Shown here piece by piece: positions 43,353 to 55,120 of a stretch of 64,000 nt of DNA. A program made the position numbers and the translations under genes. Under the pieces are notes generated by a model. That model made no database searches and was not told where the DNA came from. It worked only from the letters and a program-made list of their open reading frames with translations. Position 1 is the first letter of the stretch. Every line of letters begins with the position of its first letter. The stretch is from Tilletia caries (taxonomy: Eukaryota; Basidiomycota; Exobasidiomycetes; Tilletiales; Tilletiaceae), in the NCBI GenBank assembly GCA_032718865.1, contig JALUTQ010000045.1, forward strand, positions 62,001 through 126,000, read 5' to 3'.

Positions 43353-43722
43353 ACATTCCAACGGGGACCGAATGGTCACTCTCTCTCACTCTCTGCAACG
43401 GGCGGTATATCCACATCCCTGTTGTACTACCCTCCCCCCGGCCAGTCCGATCCGGGCATTCAATCCTCGTTCCCCCTTTGCCCCATCATCCGAACCTCCG
43501 AACTTCCTCTGTATTTCTGGCGAGAGCGTTCCTTTGCGAACGGGACGAAGGTTGCAAGCAACCCCAAAATCAGAAAAATCAGAAAACAGTGTGCAAAATG
43601 CAGTTTACAGAACTTGTGTACAAGATAGACGAAGGGGAGACGTAATAAGTAATTGGGGAGGGTTGGTCAACAAGCCCAGTATGAAAGTAGGAGGTGGGAG
43701 TGGGATGGAATCGAACGTGAGA
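43353..43722. other. Convergent intergenic region
   Basis: Short 3' flanks of eIF2-alpha and the Snf2 gene; no feature seen. Confidence 0.5.
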
Positions 43723-46700
43723 TCAGAAAGCAGGACGGCGATGTCGCGCACCGCCCCGGCGCGGGAGAGGCGATGGAGGCCGCCACCGCGGCTTGATCAC
43801 CTGCGACTGACTCTGGCTCTGACTCTGACTCTGGCTTTGGCTTTGATTTTGCGACAGCTTCTGATCCGACTTCGCATTCTGACTCTGCGCCTGCGCCTGT
43901 GCTTGCGTGTTCGGAGCGGACGAATCGACGACTGCAGGAGCCGGCGGTCCAGCCTTCTTGCCGTCAGTGGTGATGGCGGAGCTTGACCCCGCGCCCGCGC
44001 CCGTCCAGTCTGCACACAGATGCTTCGGCCGGCCGATGATGATTGTCGATCCGTGGTGATGGATCGTCGGGATGTCGTCCAGACGACGGAGCGGCTGCTG
44101 GGGCTCGGACTGTTGTGAGGAAATTAGGGAAGCAAATCGTCAGCAGATGGGACAGATCATGGGAGGGAGAGGGTACGCACCGTGGTAGAAGGAGCCTGAT
44201 GCGGCTTCCCCGGGGCGATGAGCTGGTCATGCCGTAGACTCCGGACACCCTCGCCGAAGTCATGTCCAGCCTGACTGGCCACTCCGACCTTCCGCTTCGT
44301 GTTCTCTCCTTCCTCCTCCTCCTCCTTCTTCTTCCCACTGGCCTCCGGCTCGTCTCCTTCAGCTTCCGTCTCGCTGTCCAGTTCGGCAAGGGCCTGATCT
44401 TGGAGGACGAGCGCCTATACAAGGCGGGGAAACGATAAAACGCAGAATGTAAGTTACGCCATTGGGACGAAAACCTCCCCAGTCGGGAGAACAACGCAGA
44501 GGAAGAATGGGAAGGAAGCTCATGAACGTACCTCCATGGGATCCAACGCGACAGTCTCACCGACATCGTCGTCCTTGTTGCCGCCCACCTTTCGGGCCTT
44601 GCCCTTGCCTTTCGCCTTCGCCTTTCCTTTGCTGCCGGCTGCTTTCTTCGCACTGTCTGCCTCAGGAGCCCGGACGGCGTGTTCGAGATCTTGCGCGAAT
44701 GCTTCCGCTTCCTCGATATTGGCCTCCTCCTGCCAACGAAGAACGGCAGGACCAAGGGAAGGGCGATCCACAAGTTAGCTTCCGTCACAGTGTCCATCAG
44801 TTGCAAGAAAGAAGCAAGCAAGATGACTCACAATCAGCCCACTCGCAGGCACCTTCCGCGGTTCAAAAGTGAACAAACTCTTCATCCCGAAATCCTCAGC
44901 GTCAACGCCCTGAACGCCCTTGACACCCGAGAAGTACCGCTCCTGCTTCTCACCGCCATAAGCCAAGTTCGCAAGCTGCTGCTTATGAACCTGTCTCCTA
45001 AAAACCCGTTCCTCCAGACTCCCACTCCCCACGAGTCGGTACACATCCACATCGCGCGTCTGTCCAATCCGGTACGCTCGGTCCTGCGCCTGCTGATCCA
45101 CCGCTGGGTTCCAGTGCGGGTCGAAGATGACGACCTTGTTGGCGGCGGTCAGGTTCAGGCCGACGCCGCCGGCCATGGTGCTTATGAGGAAGACGGTGAT
45201 CTCGGGGCTGTAATTGAAGTCGTCGACGTAGGACTGGCGCAGGGCTTGAGGCGTCGTGCCGTCCAGACTGTGGGAATAGGAAAGGAGACGGGCAGGGTTT
45301 TTCAGTGCTGTTTGGCCTTAGTGCGCCAGATTCATGGTCGGAGAGGCCTCACCGTCGGTGGTAGAAGCCAGCAATCTGGACCAGAGTCTCTAGCCAGTCT
45401 AGAAGTCGGAGGTTTTGCTGCAGTGTGCAGTGGGCGTCAGCTTGTGACTGTGACTGCTTGAAGCCTGAAAGCGGAAGCATGATGCAGAACGTACCGAAAA
45501 GAGCAATACCTTGTCTCCGGCCTGCTTCCACTCCCGCAACAGATTTTGCAGCACCTGCGAACGATATCTAGTGAGCGATCACATCTATTTGTTCGTCGGC
45601 AAATCAACAAACGACTCACAAGCCACTTCCCACACAGCTCAGGCCGCAAGCCGTTCTTCGTCGTGCATCTCTTGCTCTCCCAGTCGTCGGGGTACATGAC
45701 TGCCAAAATCCAACGCAAATGAAATTGTCAGCCAAACAAATCGCACGCGGGTGTTTTGTTCGCAATGCTCCCCCATTCACAGGACCACCTCACCTTTGCA
45801 GATCTCCCGCTGCTTGACGTACTTCCCAAACTTGACGGGGTCGCCAGGGATTCGGTCCTCAGGATTCCAATAGAGCAGTGCTGAGTGGTCGCTCGCTTGC
45901 TTGAGGATGGTAATCCACCTGTTGCAAACCTCCCAGATTATGTTAGAATGAAGGGACAAAGTAGCGTCTGCATGGCTTCCATACTCACATGAGCAAGCGA
46001 CGCTTGGTCGAAACGGGCCAGCAGCATTGACCAACTTCCATCGGAGCTCTACATCCCAGATCAGAAAGAAGGCTCGTCATTTTCGTGCAAAAAAAGTTAC
46101 CAGGTAACCTTGTGGGAAAGAAACACACTCACCCGTTCTTCGGATTTCGACGACCACAGCCGCAAGGCTTCTTGGCGACCAGGAAGTTCTCGACGTTATG
46201 GAATTGCAGCAGTCGGTTGTACGTCAAGACCTGTTCTTCGGTCAGAGAGCAGAAGATGAGGAAGTCCCGCTTGACGGGCATTTGGTGGGCGATGATGCGC
46301 TTGTCTCTGTGGACGAGAAGGCACGATGATGAGATACTTTCGTTCAGGAGAAGAATTAGAGGAAGGGCAGCTGGAATCTGGACGGTGCTCACCTGCGCAG
46401 ATAGAACTTGGGCAACAGCCGCTGGATAAACGCCAGACGTCGGATCTGTTCGAGGCGCATTCAAGCACGGAGTAAGTAATGTGTTTGCCAATGTCAGTAG
46501 TGCTGAACAAAGCCAGCTTATCAACTCACCTGTTCATCCTGCGTGCCCAGCTCCGTCAGTTCCTTGTCAAGCAGCCGCTGCAAAGGCATGTTGATCGTAC
46601 GGTCCCACTGCCGCTTGTTCCCCACCCGGCCCGGGTTGGACCAGTCCAGCATGGTATGAAGCTCGCCAAAGTCATTTTGAACAGCCGTGCCCTGGGTATG

Positions 46701-49012
46701 GGCGAAAGAAATGAATCAATCAGCTTACGGTTTTTCTACTTGCGAGCCGCAATACGAGGAAAGGATAGACATACCGTCAGGCCAAAGCGAGCCTTGCATT
46801 GAAAGCTCTGGTACGCCTTCGTCCGTGCAGCATCCGCGTTCTTGACGCGGTGGACTTCGTCGACGATGAGGCATCCAAACGACTTGAGACCGATCTCCTC
46901 GATGTGATTCGTGACAAAATCGTGTGTGGCAATGACTGTGGTCAAAACAGCTCGGAAAATGTCAGCTCGCCGTGACCTCGAGAATATACATTACTGAGCT
47001 TGAACTCGGCGAAAATACGCACTGACATCGAGCCGACCATTGTCGAAATCTTTCAGCACTTCCTTAAGATTCTTCATGTCCAGCGTCTTCCACTCGAACC
47101 AGCCCCACTGCGCAGCAGAAAAAAAATATCCAGCCGTCAGTTTCTCGGAACCGACCAAAGCTCCCAAAACCTGAAAAGGAGGAACAGGTAACTGACCATG
47201 TCAAACTCCCTGGACCAATTCTCTACCACGCTGCTGGGACAGACGACCAGCGCAGTCGGCCAGGGGGTGGGCTGGCCTGATTCGACGGCTGACTTGCGTC
47301 GATGACGGTCGATCTGGCCCAGGCCCTTCTTGTCCATGATGGCCGCTAGGAAGCTGATGGTCTGGCAGCTGATAGGTATCTCTTAAATGTCAGTTCATGG
47401 AGTAGGTTGCCACAAGTGGAAAAAGGGGAAGGATGTTGCTTACGTTTTACCCAGGCCCATGTCATCTGGAAGCAGAATTACAGGTAAGTGTGAGTGAGTG
47501 ACATATAGCAAGTGGATGACTGCGGCATGTTCTCACCTCCCAAGATGCCGCCTCTCCCTTCCGCATAGCATCTGTACAAGAACTGAATGCCTGTTGCGGT
47601 AAGGATTGACAGGACCAGGAAGAGTTCAGCAAGGCTACTATGCAGAGACTGAGTTGGGACCATCGCACCTCACCTTCTCGCTGATAGTCTCGCAAAAAGC
47701 GATTGATAGTCTTGGGAACCTGTACGATTCTCTCCTTATCATCGGTGCCCAGGTAAAGAGGAGGCGTAGTCTTCCTGACCTCCTCAGAGCAAGTGAAGTT
47801 GGGCCGAGGAAGGAGCTGTTCCTCAGGTAAGCCAGCAATGGCGTCTTTACCCCACCAGTCCGGCCGACTGAGTGCCTTTGCTTTTCCCTTCTGGGCGCTT
47901 TTTTGAATCGGCTTGTCTCCCGGACTGTAGATGTGCTCTGAGCCGGCGTCGATGGCTATGGGTGTAGGAGCACTACTGACAAGACGCGCCGGTGCTGAGC
48001 CCGTCGACGTTCTGGATGACGGCGGCTTCGAAAGGTGGGAGTTAGATGCGTTCGCGTCATTCGACGAGCGTCCAGACGACGAGAGGACCCTCTGCTGCTT
48101 GATTCTGCGCTGAAGTTTGGCCCTGCGTCGTTTCCTACGTTCGTCGGCGGAAAGGTCGGATTCGGATGTGGATGCGGGATCGACTGCTTCCATACGGGAT
48201 GAGGATGGCTCGCTTGATTTTGATGATTCTTCGATCTGAGGGGGAGCCATAGTCGACTGCAGAGAAGGGTTCACGTTGAGTCCTGGAGGCGCTTCGCCGT
48301 CGAGAAGTGCTTCTACTTCTGCTTCCACTTTCTTTATCATAGGGGAAGCCAGTGGTGAGACTCGTGCTCCGTTGACGCCTGTAGAGGGCACGACTTCATC
48401 AGGCTCCGTTTCGCTTGCAGTCTCATCTTCATTGCCACCGTTCAAGGGCTGTAGAAGGCGGCCCTCGCGATCCATACCTGAACGATTGGAGATTGCGATC
48501 GTTTCGTCAACAAAGCCTTCGTCAAGCAGGAGTCGTGCGATTGGACACATACCCAGCAAGTCCCACAGCGGATTGCGGCTCTCATTTCCCGAAACCGTCT
48601 CGTCGGAGTCATCTGAGAAGACATAAGAGAGAGTCAGCGGAGCTTCTGGCTGACTTTCTGCAATGCCTGCCAACTTACGGATGTACTGATACCGTCCGTC
48701 GGAGAGAAGGCACCACTTCGGACCGAAGTATCTGCGTTTCCGAGGCGCAGTCCCAGTTTGGCCTTCATCTTCGCCCGGTGTTGTTCCCGTCTTACGGCGT
48801 CGGGCTGGTGGCTTATCACCATCCTTTGAGGAGGTGGAAATGGCCTTCTTGGTTGTGGCCTTTGATGCGGCCCGTTTGCGCTTGGGACCCTTGGTCTTTC
48901 GCAAGGCGTCTTCTTCCTGGAATTCCTCCTTGATGACCTCGTCCCAGTCCGACCCTTCGTACGCGCCGTCGCTTTCACTCTGGGATCCGGCTGCCCTCTG
49001 GATGGCTGGCAT
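43723..49012 (-). CDS. Snf2-family DNA translocase, ERCC6L2/Rad26-like
   Basis: A long multi-exon gene. The N-terminal exons carry basic nuclear-type stretches (PKRKRAASK, ERRKRRRAKLQRR) and acidic low complexity. The ATPase follows: Walker A DDMGLGKT, split by an intron near 47450; LVVCPSSVVENW; the DEVH box in LIVDEVHRVKN (about 46870); GTAVQNDFGELHTMLDW; then the helicase C lobe with LLISTMAGGVGLNLT-like sequence (read as FLISTMAGGVGLNLTAANKV) and QAQDRAYRIGQTRDV (about 45080). After it comes HKQQLANLAYGGEKQERYF, typical of the ERCC6L2 subgroup rather than CSB/Rad26 itself. The C-terminus is charged and ends with a Gln-Ser repeat before the TGA at 43723. ERCC6L2 proteins act in DNA-break repair. 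It starts at 49012 (MPAIQRAAG). Confidence 0.88.
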
Positions 49013-49378
49013 GGCGATTTACGAGTGGCTACTGGCTACTGGCTACTGGCTACTGGCTAGTGGCTACTGGCCAGGCAGTGGTTGTCCGTATCGACCCGAC
49101 AGTGCAGGAGGTGTTGGACAGAAGCGAGTGGCTGAAAAGATGGGTGCGATGTTTTCCCGATTGGAAGCTCTTTTTGGAGCACAGCACGCCTTTTGGGAAT
49201 CATCTGTCGGACTCGGGGAGGTGGTGGTCCGCAAGAGCAAGAACAAGAAGGATCGCAAGGAAGCGCGTTGCGGATCTGAGCATTCAGTTCATTGCCTTGC
49301 GGTTATTCCCTGCCTGCCCCCCCCCTCTCCCGCACCCACCGCGCTCTCTTCCTTCCCGCCCGCCCCGTATCAAAAACG
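49013..49378. promoter_or_regulatory. Divergent promoter region with TGGCTACT minisatellite
   Basis: Separates the Snf2 and apyrase start codons. From about 49025 to 49070 a TGGCTAC(T) unit is repeated five or six times, directly upstream of the Snf2 start. Confidence 0.6.
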
Positions 49379-51789
49379 ATGGACTTCTACAGCTCGCCCG
49401 CGTCCTCGTCCTCGTCCCGCTCACTGCTCTCCCACCCCGCATGGCCATCCCAGCACCACGCCAGCCGTGACCGCGCGGAGACGTCGCCCGCCGACTGGTT
49501 CAAGAACAGGAAGTATGCAGTCATTGTCGACGCCGGCTCCAGTGGCTCCCGCATGCAGGTCTACTCCTGGCGAGACCCCGTCACCGAAAAGGCCGAGCGC
49601 TTGCGGACGGGCAAGAATCTCAAGGAGCTTCCCAAGGTCGAGAAGGGCACGTGGTCAGGAGCGGGCAAGGACTGGCAGCTCAAGGTCGAACCAGGTGAGC
49701 AGCAGCGATAGCAGCAGCAGCCGTACTGAGCTCCATTCTGGACGTGCTCACACACACACTCTCTCTCTCTTCCGCTTGCGCAGGGATTTCCTCATTCGCA
49801 ACTCACCCGCAAGATCTGCCCGACTACCTCTCCAAACTCTTCGCCCACGCCGTCGATGTCATCCCGCACCTGGCCCATTCGTCGACCCCGGTATACATGC
49901 TCGCGACCGCAGGCATGCGTCTCCTCAAGGATGCCGAGCGGGACGCCATCCTAAAAACGACATGCGACTTCATCAGGACACGGACGCCGTTCATCGCGGG
50001 GAATGCGACGTGTGACGACCATGTCAGCGTCATCACCGGCGAGGAGGAGGGCATGCTGGGCTGGATCGGTACGTGAACTTCTTTTTACTGAAGATTCTCT
50101 TCGTGGAGCTGCGGTCTGACCCCTGTATCTGTCACGCCAGCCATCAACTATCTCATGGACGGCTTTACATATAAGCCCGACGACCCTCTCAAACACGAGG
50201 TCGGCATCCCAACCGGAACCCATGGACGCACAACCTTCGGCTTCCTCGACATGGGCGGCGCCAGCATGCAGATCGCCTTCGAACCCAGCGAAGTACAACC
50301 CGCCGACGACAACATTGTCCCCGTCAAACTGCGCATGCTCGACGGAACCGACGTCACACACAATGTCTTCACTGTCACCTTCCTCGGCTACGGCGCCAAC
50401 CAGGCGCGGGAACAGTACATGGACATGCTCATCACCAACCAGACGGGGTTGATCCCACCCGTCGCCTCTACTTCCTCCTCACCCCTCACCCTCCCAGATC
50501 CCTGTCTGCCTCCCGGACTGGAAACCGCCGGCCCTTCCCATCCCGAGAAGGGAATCACAAAATCGGCCTTCACCGGCACAGGCTCCTTTTCAAAATGCAT
50601 GACAGACATGAGCCCGCTCCTGCACAAAGGCGCAGCCTGCCCTCGGCCACCCTGTCTCTTCGCCGGCGTACACGTCCCCAAGATCGACTTCAGCGTGAAC
50701 CACTTCATCGGCGTGTCCGAATACTGGTACTCCTCCAACGACGTCTTCGGCCTCGGCGGCGTATACGACTTCCCCAAGTTCCAAAAAGCGGCCGAGGACT
50801 TCTGCGCCACGCCCTGGAAGACGCTCACCCAGGGTGGGAAAGTCTGGGGAAAGTCGGTCACTGCGGACCGGTTGGAGAAGCAGTGTTTCAAGAGCGCCTG
50901 GTTGGCGACCGTCTTACACGATGGGATTGGGCTGCCCCGCATCTCGGACGCGGGCGGGAAGGGGGACGGCAAGCCGCATGCGGATGTAGCGCAGGACAAG
51001 GCGGATCAGAAGAATCTCTTCCAGAGCGTTAATGACGTCGAGGGGCTCTCGGTCTCGTGGACCCTCGGCAAGGCGGTCCTGGAATCGTCGCTGGATATCG
51101 CCGGGGCTGAGGCGGAGGGGATGAGTCTGATACCGGGCGTCGGGAAAGGCGCGGCTCCCAGCGTAAATTCGCACCGTGGCCAAATGACGTATTCCATCCT
51201 GGGCCTGGCCGTGCTCTTCCTCGTATATCTATGCTGGGCGCGCTCTCGCCGGTCACGCGGAGTAGTGTCGCCCCGAGTCGCAGGCGTCGGGTCCGGCGGT
51301 GCCGTCACTGGCAAGGGTATCCTCAGTCGGCTCTCGCGTGCGTTCCGCGGCATCATCGCCCTCCAGGACCGACCGTCGTCCGGGCGGGGCGACTACATGC
51401 TGGCCAACATGGAGGAAGGCGGGGACGGCGATGCGGACGAGGATGAGGATTCGAATGGGAAACTCACGCCGCGGCATGCCAATGGCGGTGGCTTAAATGG
51501 CCTGGCTGCTGTCGGGTACGGACTCGGACTCGGTGGGAATCCATCCTCGCGACCGCCGTCGCGGGTGGCGAGTTGGACGAATCTGACTGCTTTGGGCGGT
51601 GGTGGGGTAGGAGGCGGCACTGGCAACGGCGGCTTAACGCCTGGGGCGTCGGTGAGCAGACCGCCGAGTCGGGGGTCGAGTAGTGTGAGTGTGGGGATTG
51701 CGTCGAGTGTATGGCCGACGCCAACCACCCTGAGTCGGCCACCGAGTCGAGGACCAACGAGTCGACCGCCGAGCAGGGGTTCGAGCTAG
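49379..51789 (+). CDS. YND1: Apyrase / nucleoside diphosphatase, Golgi YND1 type
   Basis: GDA1/CD39-family enzymes hydrolyse NDPs in the Golgi lumen, clearing GDP/UDP after glycosylation. Three exons: 49379-49694, 49784-50068 and 50141-51789. Apyrase-conserved regions are visible: ACR1 IVDAGSSGSRMQVY (residues 51-58 core), ACR2 MLATAGMRLL, ACR3 ITGEEEGMLGWIAINYL, ACR4 LDMGGASMQIAF. Paired cysteines lie further on. A membrane segment near the C-terminus (YSILGLAVLFLVYLCWA, about 51190-51240) and a long cytosolic tail match yeast Ynd1 rather than Gda1, which is anchored N-terminally. The tail is Gly-rich with SRPPSRG repeats. No N-terminal anchor is seen, as in Ynd1. Confidence 0.92.
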
Positions 51790-52329
51790 GCTACGCTTTT
51801 GTTTTTTGTTTTTGTTTCCCCCTGCTGGACGCTATCAAGTATCAAACATGCGATGGGAACGCGGTGTGCTTCATTCATTCACTCCCTTATGGCCGGGCCC
51901 AACATTTCATCGACGCTCTTTACCAATTCACCACCCACGCACCATTTCCCTTGAGGAACTGCCCCCCGGGTCTGGGTCCTAATTCCCAAGTCTGCCTTCA
52001 TTCACGCTTTCGACCTTCCGATCCTTGCAAGGGGTGATGGCTGTGCAGTGGCTCTGTCTTCACGGAAGCCCTCCGGGTATGCATCAAGGTCTCGACTTTC
52101 AGCACGTTTTCCAAGTTGTTGATGGGCTTTGTAATCGGTGCGATTGAGTGAGGAGGTTACAGCGCTGAGGCCTGTTGTATGCCGGAGGAGAGCCTGAGAG
52201 AAGCAGAGAGCGCGGATAACGCATCTGTCAGCATACGTCTCCACGACCACGACGGGCCCGCCTGAGAAGGCTGACACTCACGCACCTTGATCCCGCCCGC
52301 CAGAAATGAAAGAGAACATATCCCCCCCA
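51790..52329. other. Convergent intergenic region
   Basis: 3' flanks of the apyrase and bL34m genes. T-rich stretch after the apyrase stop (51798-51820). No gene seen. Confidence 0.5.
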
Positions 52330-52824
52330 TCAATGACTCAAAAAGCGCTTCCCCTTCGCCCTCCTCCTCGTCAAGATCTTCCGCCCCGTCTTGCTCTTCA
52401 ACCGGGCCAAGAAGCCATGCTTGCGCTTACGCTTCCGTTGGCTGGGCTGGTACTCCGATCCGTAGGTGACCGAGCGCGTTTGCTGTTGGAGTCCCGCGGG
52501 GGCTCGGAGTGGTTGGGGGAGAATCGTCGTCGGTCCGGCTGGGCGTGGTCGGGTGATGGAGCTGTGCAGGAACGACGAGGACGAGGAGAAGGACAGGGGA
52601 GCGACGAATGTTCTTGAGAACGAGCTTGAGCTTGCGCTTCGCGTTGAGGCGGGCAACCTGGTAGCGAGTAGTGAGGATGTATGTTGTCGTAATGACGATG
52701 ATGAGGATGAGGAGCACGGCGTGAGGAGGGCTGCTCGGGAGGTGGACGGTGCGGCGCCCAAGGCTGCTGTCCGGTGGACGGAGCGGAGCAGTCCAGCCGA
52801 GAGGGCAAGAGGAGTGCGCGCCAT
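52330..52824 (-). CDS. Mitochondrial ribosomal protein bL34m
   Basis: 164 aa. The C-terminal 45 residues are the bL34 domain: [20 protein letters not shown], then [19 protein letters not shown], which binds 23S-type rRNA near the exit tunnel. The first 115 residues are Ser/Arg/Ala-rich with few acidic residues, as in a long mitochondrial presequence. I start at 52824 (MARTPLAL); the ORF is open further upstream, but that part overlaps the terminal repeat of the adjacent DNA element. The element lies 138 bp upstream of this start. Confidence 0.92.
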   Translation of the reverse strand: MARTPLALSAGLLRSVHRTAALGAAPSTSRAALLTPCSSSSSSSLRQHTSSLLATRLPASTRSASSSSFSRTFVAPLSFSSSSSFLHSSITRPRPAGPTTILPQPLRAPAGLQQQTRSVTYGSEYQPSQRKRKRKHGFLARLKSKTGRKILTRRRAKGKRFLSH

Positions 52825-52961
52825 GAGAACGAGTGTAGCGCTCTGATCCAGAGTATGTAGAGGGTCTGTGAGTGAGTGAGTCGAGCTCGTCGTCGAGTTG
52901 AGGATGAGCTCGGGACGGCAAACTTCTGAAGCGGGCAGCAAGATCATGATCATGATCATAC

Positions 52962-53017
52962 TATGGAACGCCGTTTGGGTCAGCCTTTCAGGTCGCCCAA
53001 CATTTTTCCAGGGTCGC
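52962..53017 (+). repeat. Left terminal inverted repeat
   Basis: Starts TATGGAACGCCGTTTGGG and ends GGGTCGC; exact reverse complement of 54913-54968. The outer TA may be the target duplication. Confidence 0.95.
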
Positions 53018-54966
53018 CCAAACTTTCCACTACTAAGTATACCACTGCCCAATCACCCCTACCCATCCTCAAACCCACGCAACGCCCATTGCTGCGCCTA
53101 TCCGTCTGCGCCTGACTTGCAGCACGTCTCGCGCGCGCTTTTCTGCCGACTCTGCTGACCCTTCTCCTTTCTCCGCCGCTGTCCAGCTGGGTGCTTACTG
53201 CTGGTACCAATCGCCGATCACTTCTTCTCTCACCAGTCATCTTCAACCTTGTTCAATCCTCATTGTTGCAGCCTCTTCGGATCTTCACACCTGCTCCTTG
53301 TCGGCTACAGCTTGCGCTTTGCGCGCTCTCGAATCTCGTCTTGGCGGCAGGCTTCAAGGGCCATACATCTTTGACCTGAGGTGAGCGCGCCCGCTTTCCT
53401 ACATGCACATTGCTCAATGCTCATCACCATTCTGTTGCGCTGCACCCTGCCTTACAGCCACACGACCGCGCAGCAACGATGAATCATAGACCGGCGAGCC
53501 ACTCTGTCCTGTGCGCGTGTGATCAGGGCTCGGGTGCTGTGTAAGGTGAGACGGCTACTTCCCGAATCACGGCATGCATCTATTACTTCGTTCACTGATA
53601 ATCGATTACAATCTTCCACAGCTACTCGCACGCTGTACGGTACACACACCGGGGCTCAACGGACTCGATACCAATGTTGTGAAGGCAGGTTCATACGCAG
53701 TAGTCCTTACTGCGCACGCGGTGCGATGCTCTGCTGACAGCTTTTGTATATTGTCCTTTGCGCCGTTTCAGATTCCAAAGGACAAAGCACGTAAGCTGTC
53801 ACTCCACCATGCATGTCTGCGCGTGGGACTGCACCAAGTCACTGACCACCTACACCTCTCCTCTTCAGACTCGCTCCCGGGTTGCATACCCCCCAACCTC
53901 TCACCCGCGTCGACCTGTGGACATAACGATGCACGGACATGATCATGCACTGAAATGAGAACGGCATGAAATGAGTTATCAGCCGAGAAAATTTCACTGC
54001 TTCCTTGTTGCCTCCAGCCCATCCATCCTCTTGACCTCTTCACTCCACTGACTGTCGACTGATAACCTCGCCACCCAGCTCTGTGCTTCCTCGCACTCTA
54101 TCACGCATCCATCATGTCATTATCGAACAAGGAACGAGTGAGTGGGTTACGTCTTATCACTTATGCGACTGTCATGTACATGGAGGCTTATAGGACCTAG
54201 CTGGCCTGAGCAATATCAGAACTGATAGCATGTCACCAACGATGAGTGCGAATGGAGGCAACGAAGGAGCAGGAACAGCATTGTAGACGTACGGACGTGG
54301 CCAAAGTATCTGTAGGAAGCAAAGAGAAGTGTTCGGGAGGTCAACAAGGTCATGGTCCCTTCGGCCTGCGCTGAGCAACTAGCGTCTAGCCGCCTGTCCA
54401 CTCACTGACGCAGTCAACGACTCCAGGGCCAGGGTAGCCGAGAAAAGAAGGCAGCCGGGCAGAAGCAGAGCATGAATGCCAGAAGCAGCAATGCTGGGCG
54501 GGCTGAAACTTCTGTCATGGTTGTCAGAGTGGGGAAGAAGAGGGGGAAGAACATCAGCACAAGATTGAGAAAACTTGTTTGCTTGGATTGGGGCACTCAC
54601 ATGAATGGATCCATTGTGCCTCGTATCTGTTTGCTGGGGAGAGGTTGAGAAGGAAGAGAGTAAGTAGTGCGCGCTGAGTGGCTCGCAGAGCAGTCGGAAG
54701 GAGAAGAGGAGGACTGGGGAGGAGAGGGTGAAAGAAAGTCGAAAGACGTCAGCGGTCAGCGCACGCAAATTCTGGGCCCGGTGCAGCACGCGCGCAGCTG
54801 TTGTAGGCGTAGGACGCAATGCTTGCATGTGCGCAGGTGTGTTTGTGTATGTGAAGATGCTCGGTGGATGCTGGATGAGGATTGATTCACTGTGGTAGTG
54901 GTTTTGGTGGTAGCGACCCTGGAAAAATGTTGGGCGACCTGAAAGGCTGACCCAAACGGCGTTCCA
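52964..54966. mobile_element. 2.0-kb terminal-inverted-repeat element, no transposase seen
   Basis: Bounded by perfect inverted repeats (52962-53017 and 54913-54968, 56/56 including the outer TA). TA on both sides fits a TA target duplication, the pattern of Tc1/mariner-type elements. I found no transposase inside, so it would be non-autonomous. Instead it holds exon-like blocks on both strands, including a candidate 85-aa gene at 54172-54614. The perfect arms imply recent activity. It sits between bL34m and TFIIE-alpha, 138 and 153 bp away. Confidence 0.75.
54172..54614 (-). CDS. Candidate 85-aa two-pass membrane protein inside the TIR element
   Basis: Three exons (54601-54614, 54406-54511, 54172-54309) with GTGAGT donors and CAG acceptors join without frame loss: 14+106+138 nt. 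The protein starts MDPFISFSPPS, has a hydrophobic stretch (HALLLPGCLLFSATLAL), then LWPRPYVYNAVPAPS, and a second hydrophobic stretch (FALIVGDMLSVLILL) before a short tail ending PPCT. No family is recognised. It could be an ORF of the element, a captured host fragment, or a fortuitous splice model. Confidence 0.4.
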
Positions 54967-54968
54967 TA
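54913..54968 (-). repeat. Right terminal inverted repeat
   Basis: Exact reverse complement of 52962-53017. Confidence 0.95.
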
Positions 54969-55120
54969 TCACTCGACCTCAAACTTCGACGGACGAGGCT
55001 TCCTCTGGGAGACGTGGGAGCGGGGCGTCCGAGGCTCAGGATGGAGTACAAGTGCTGATATGCTGGGATGGTAGAGCAATTCGAATATTATCGCAACAAA
55101 AAACAGACAGAGGTGCAAAT

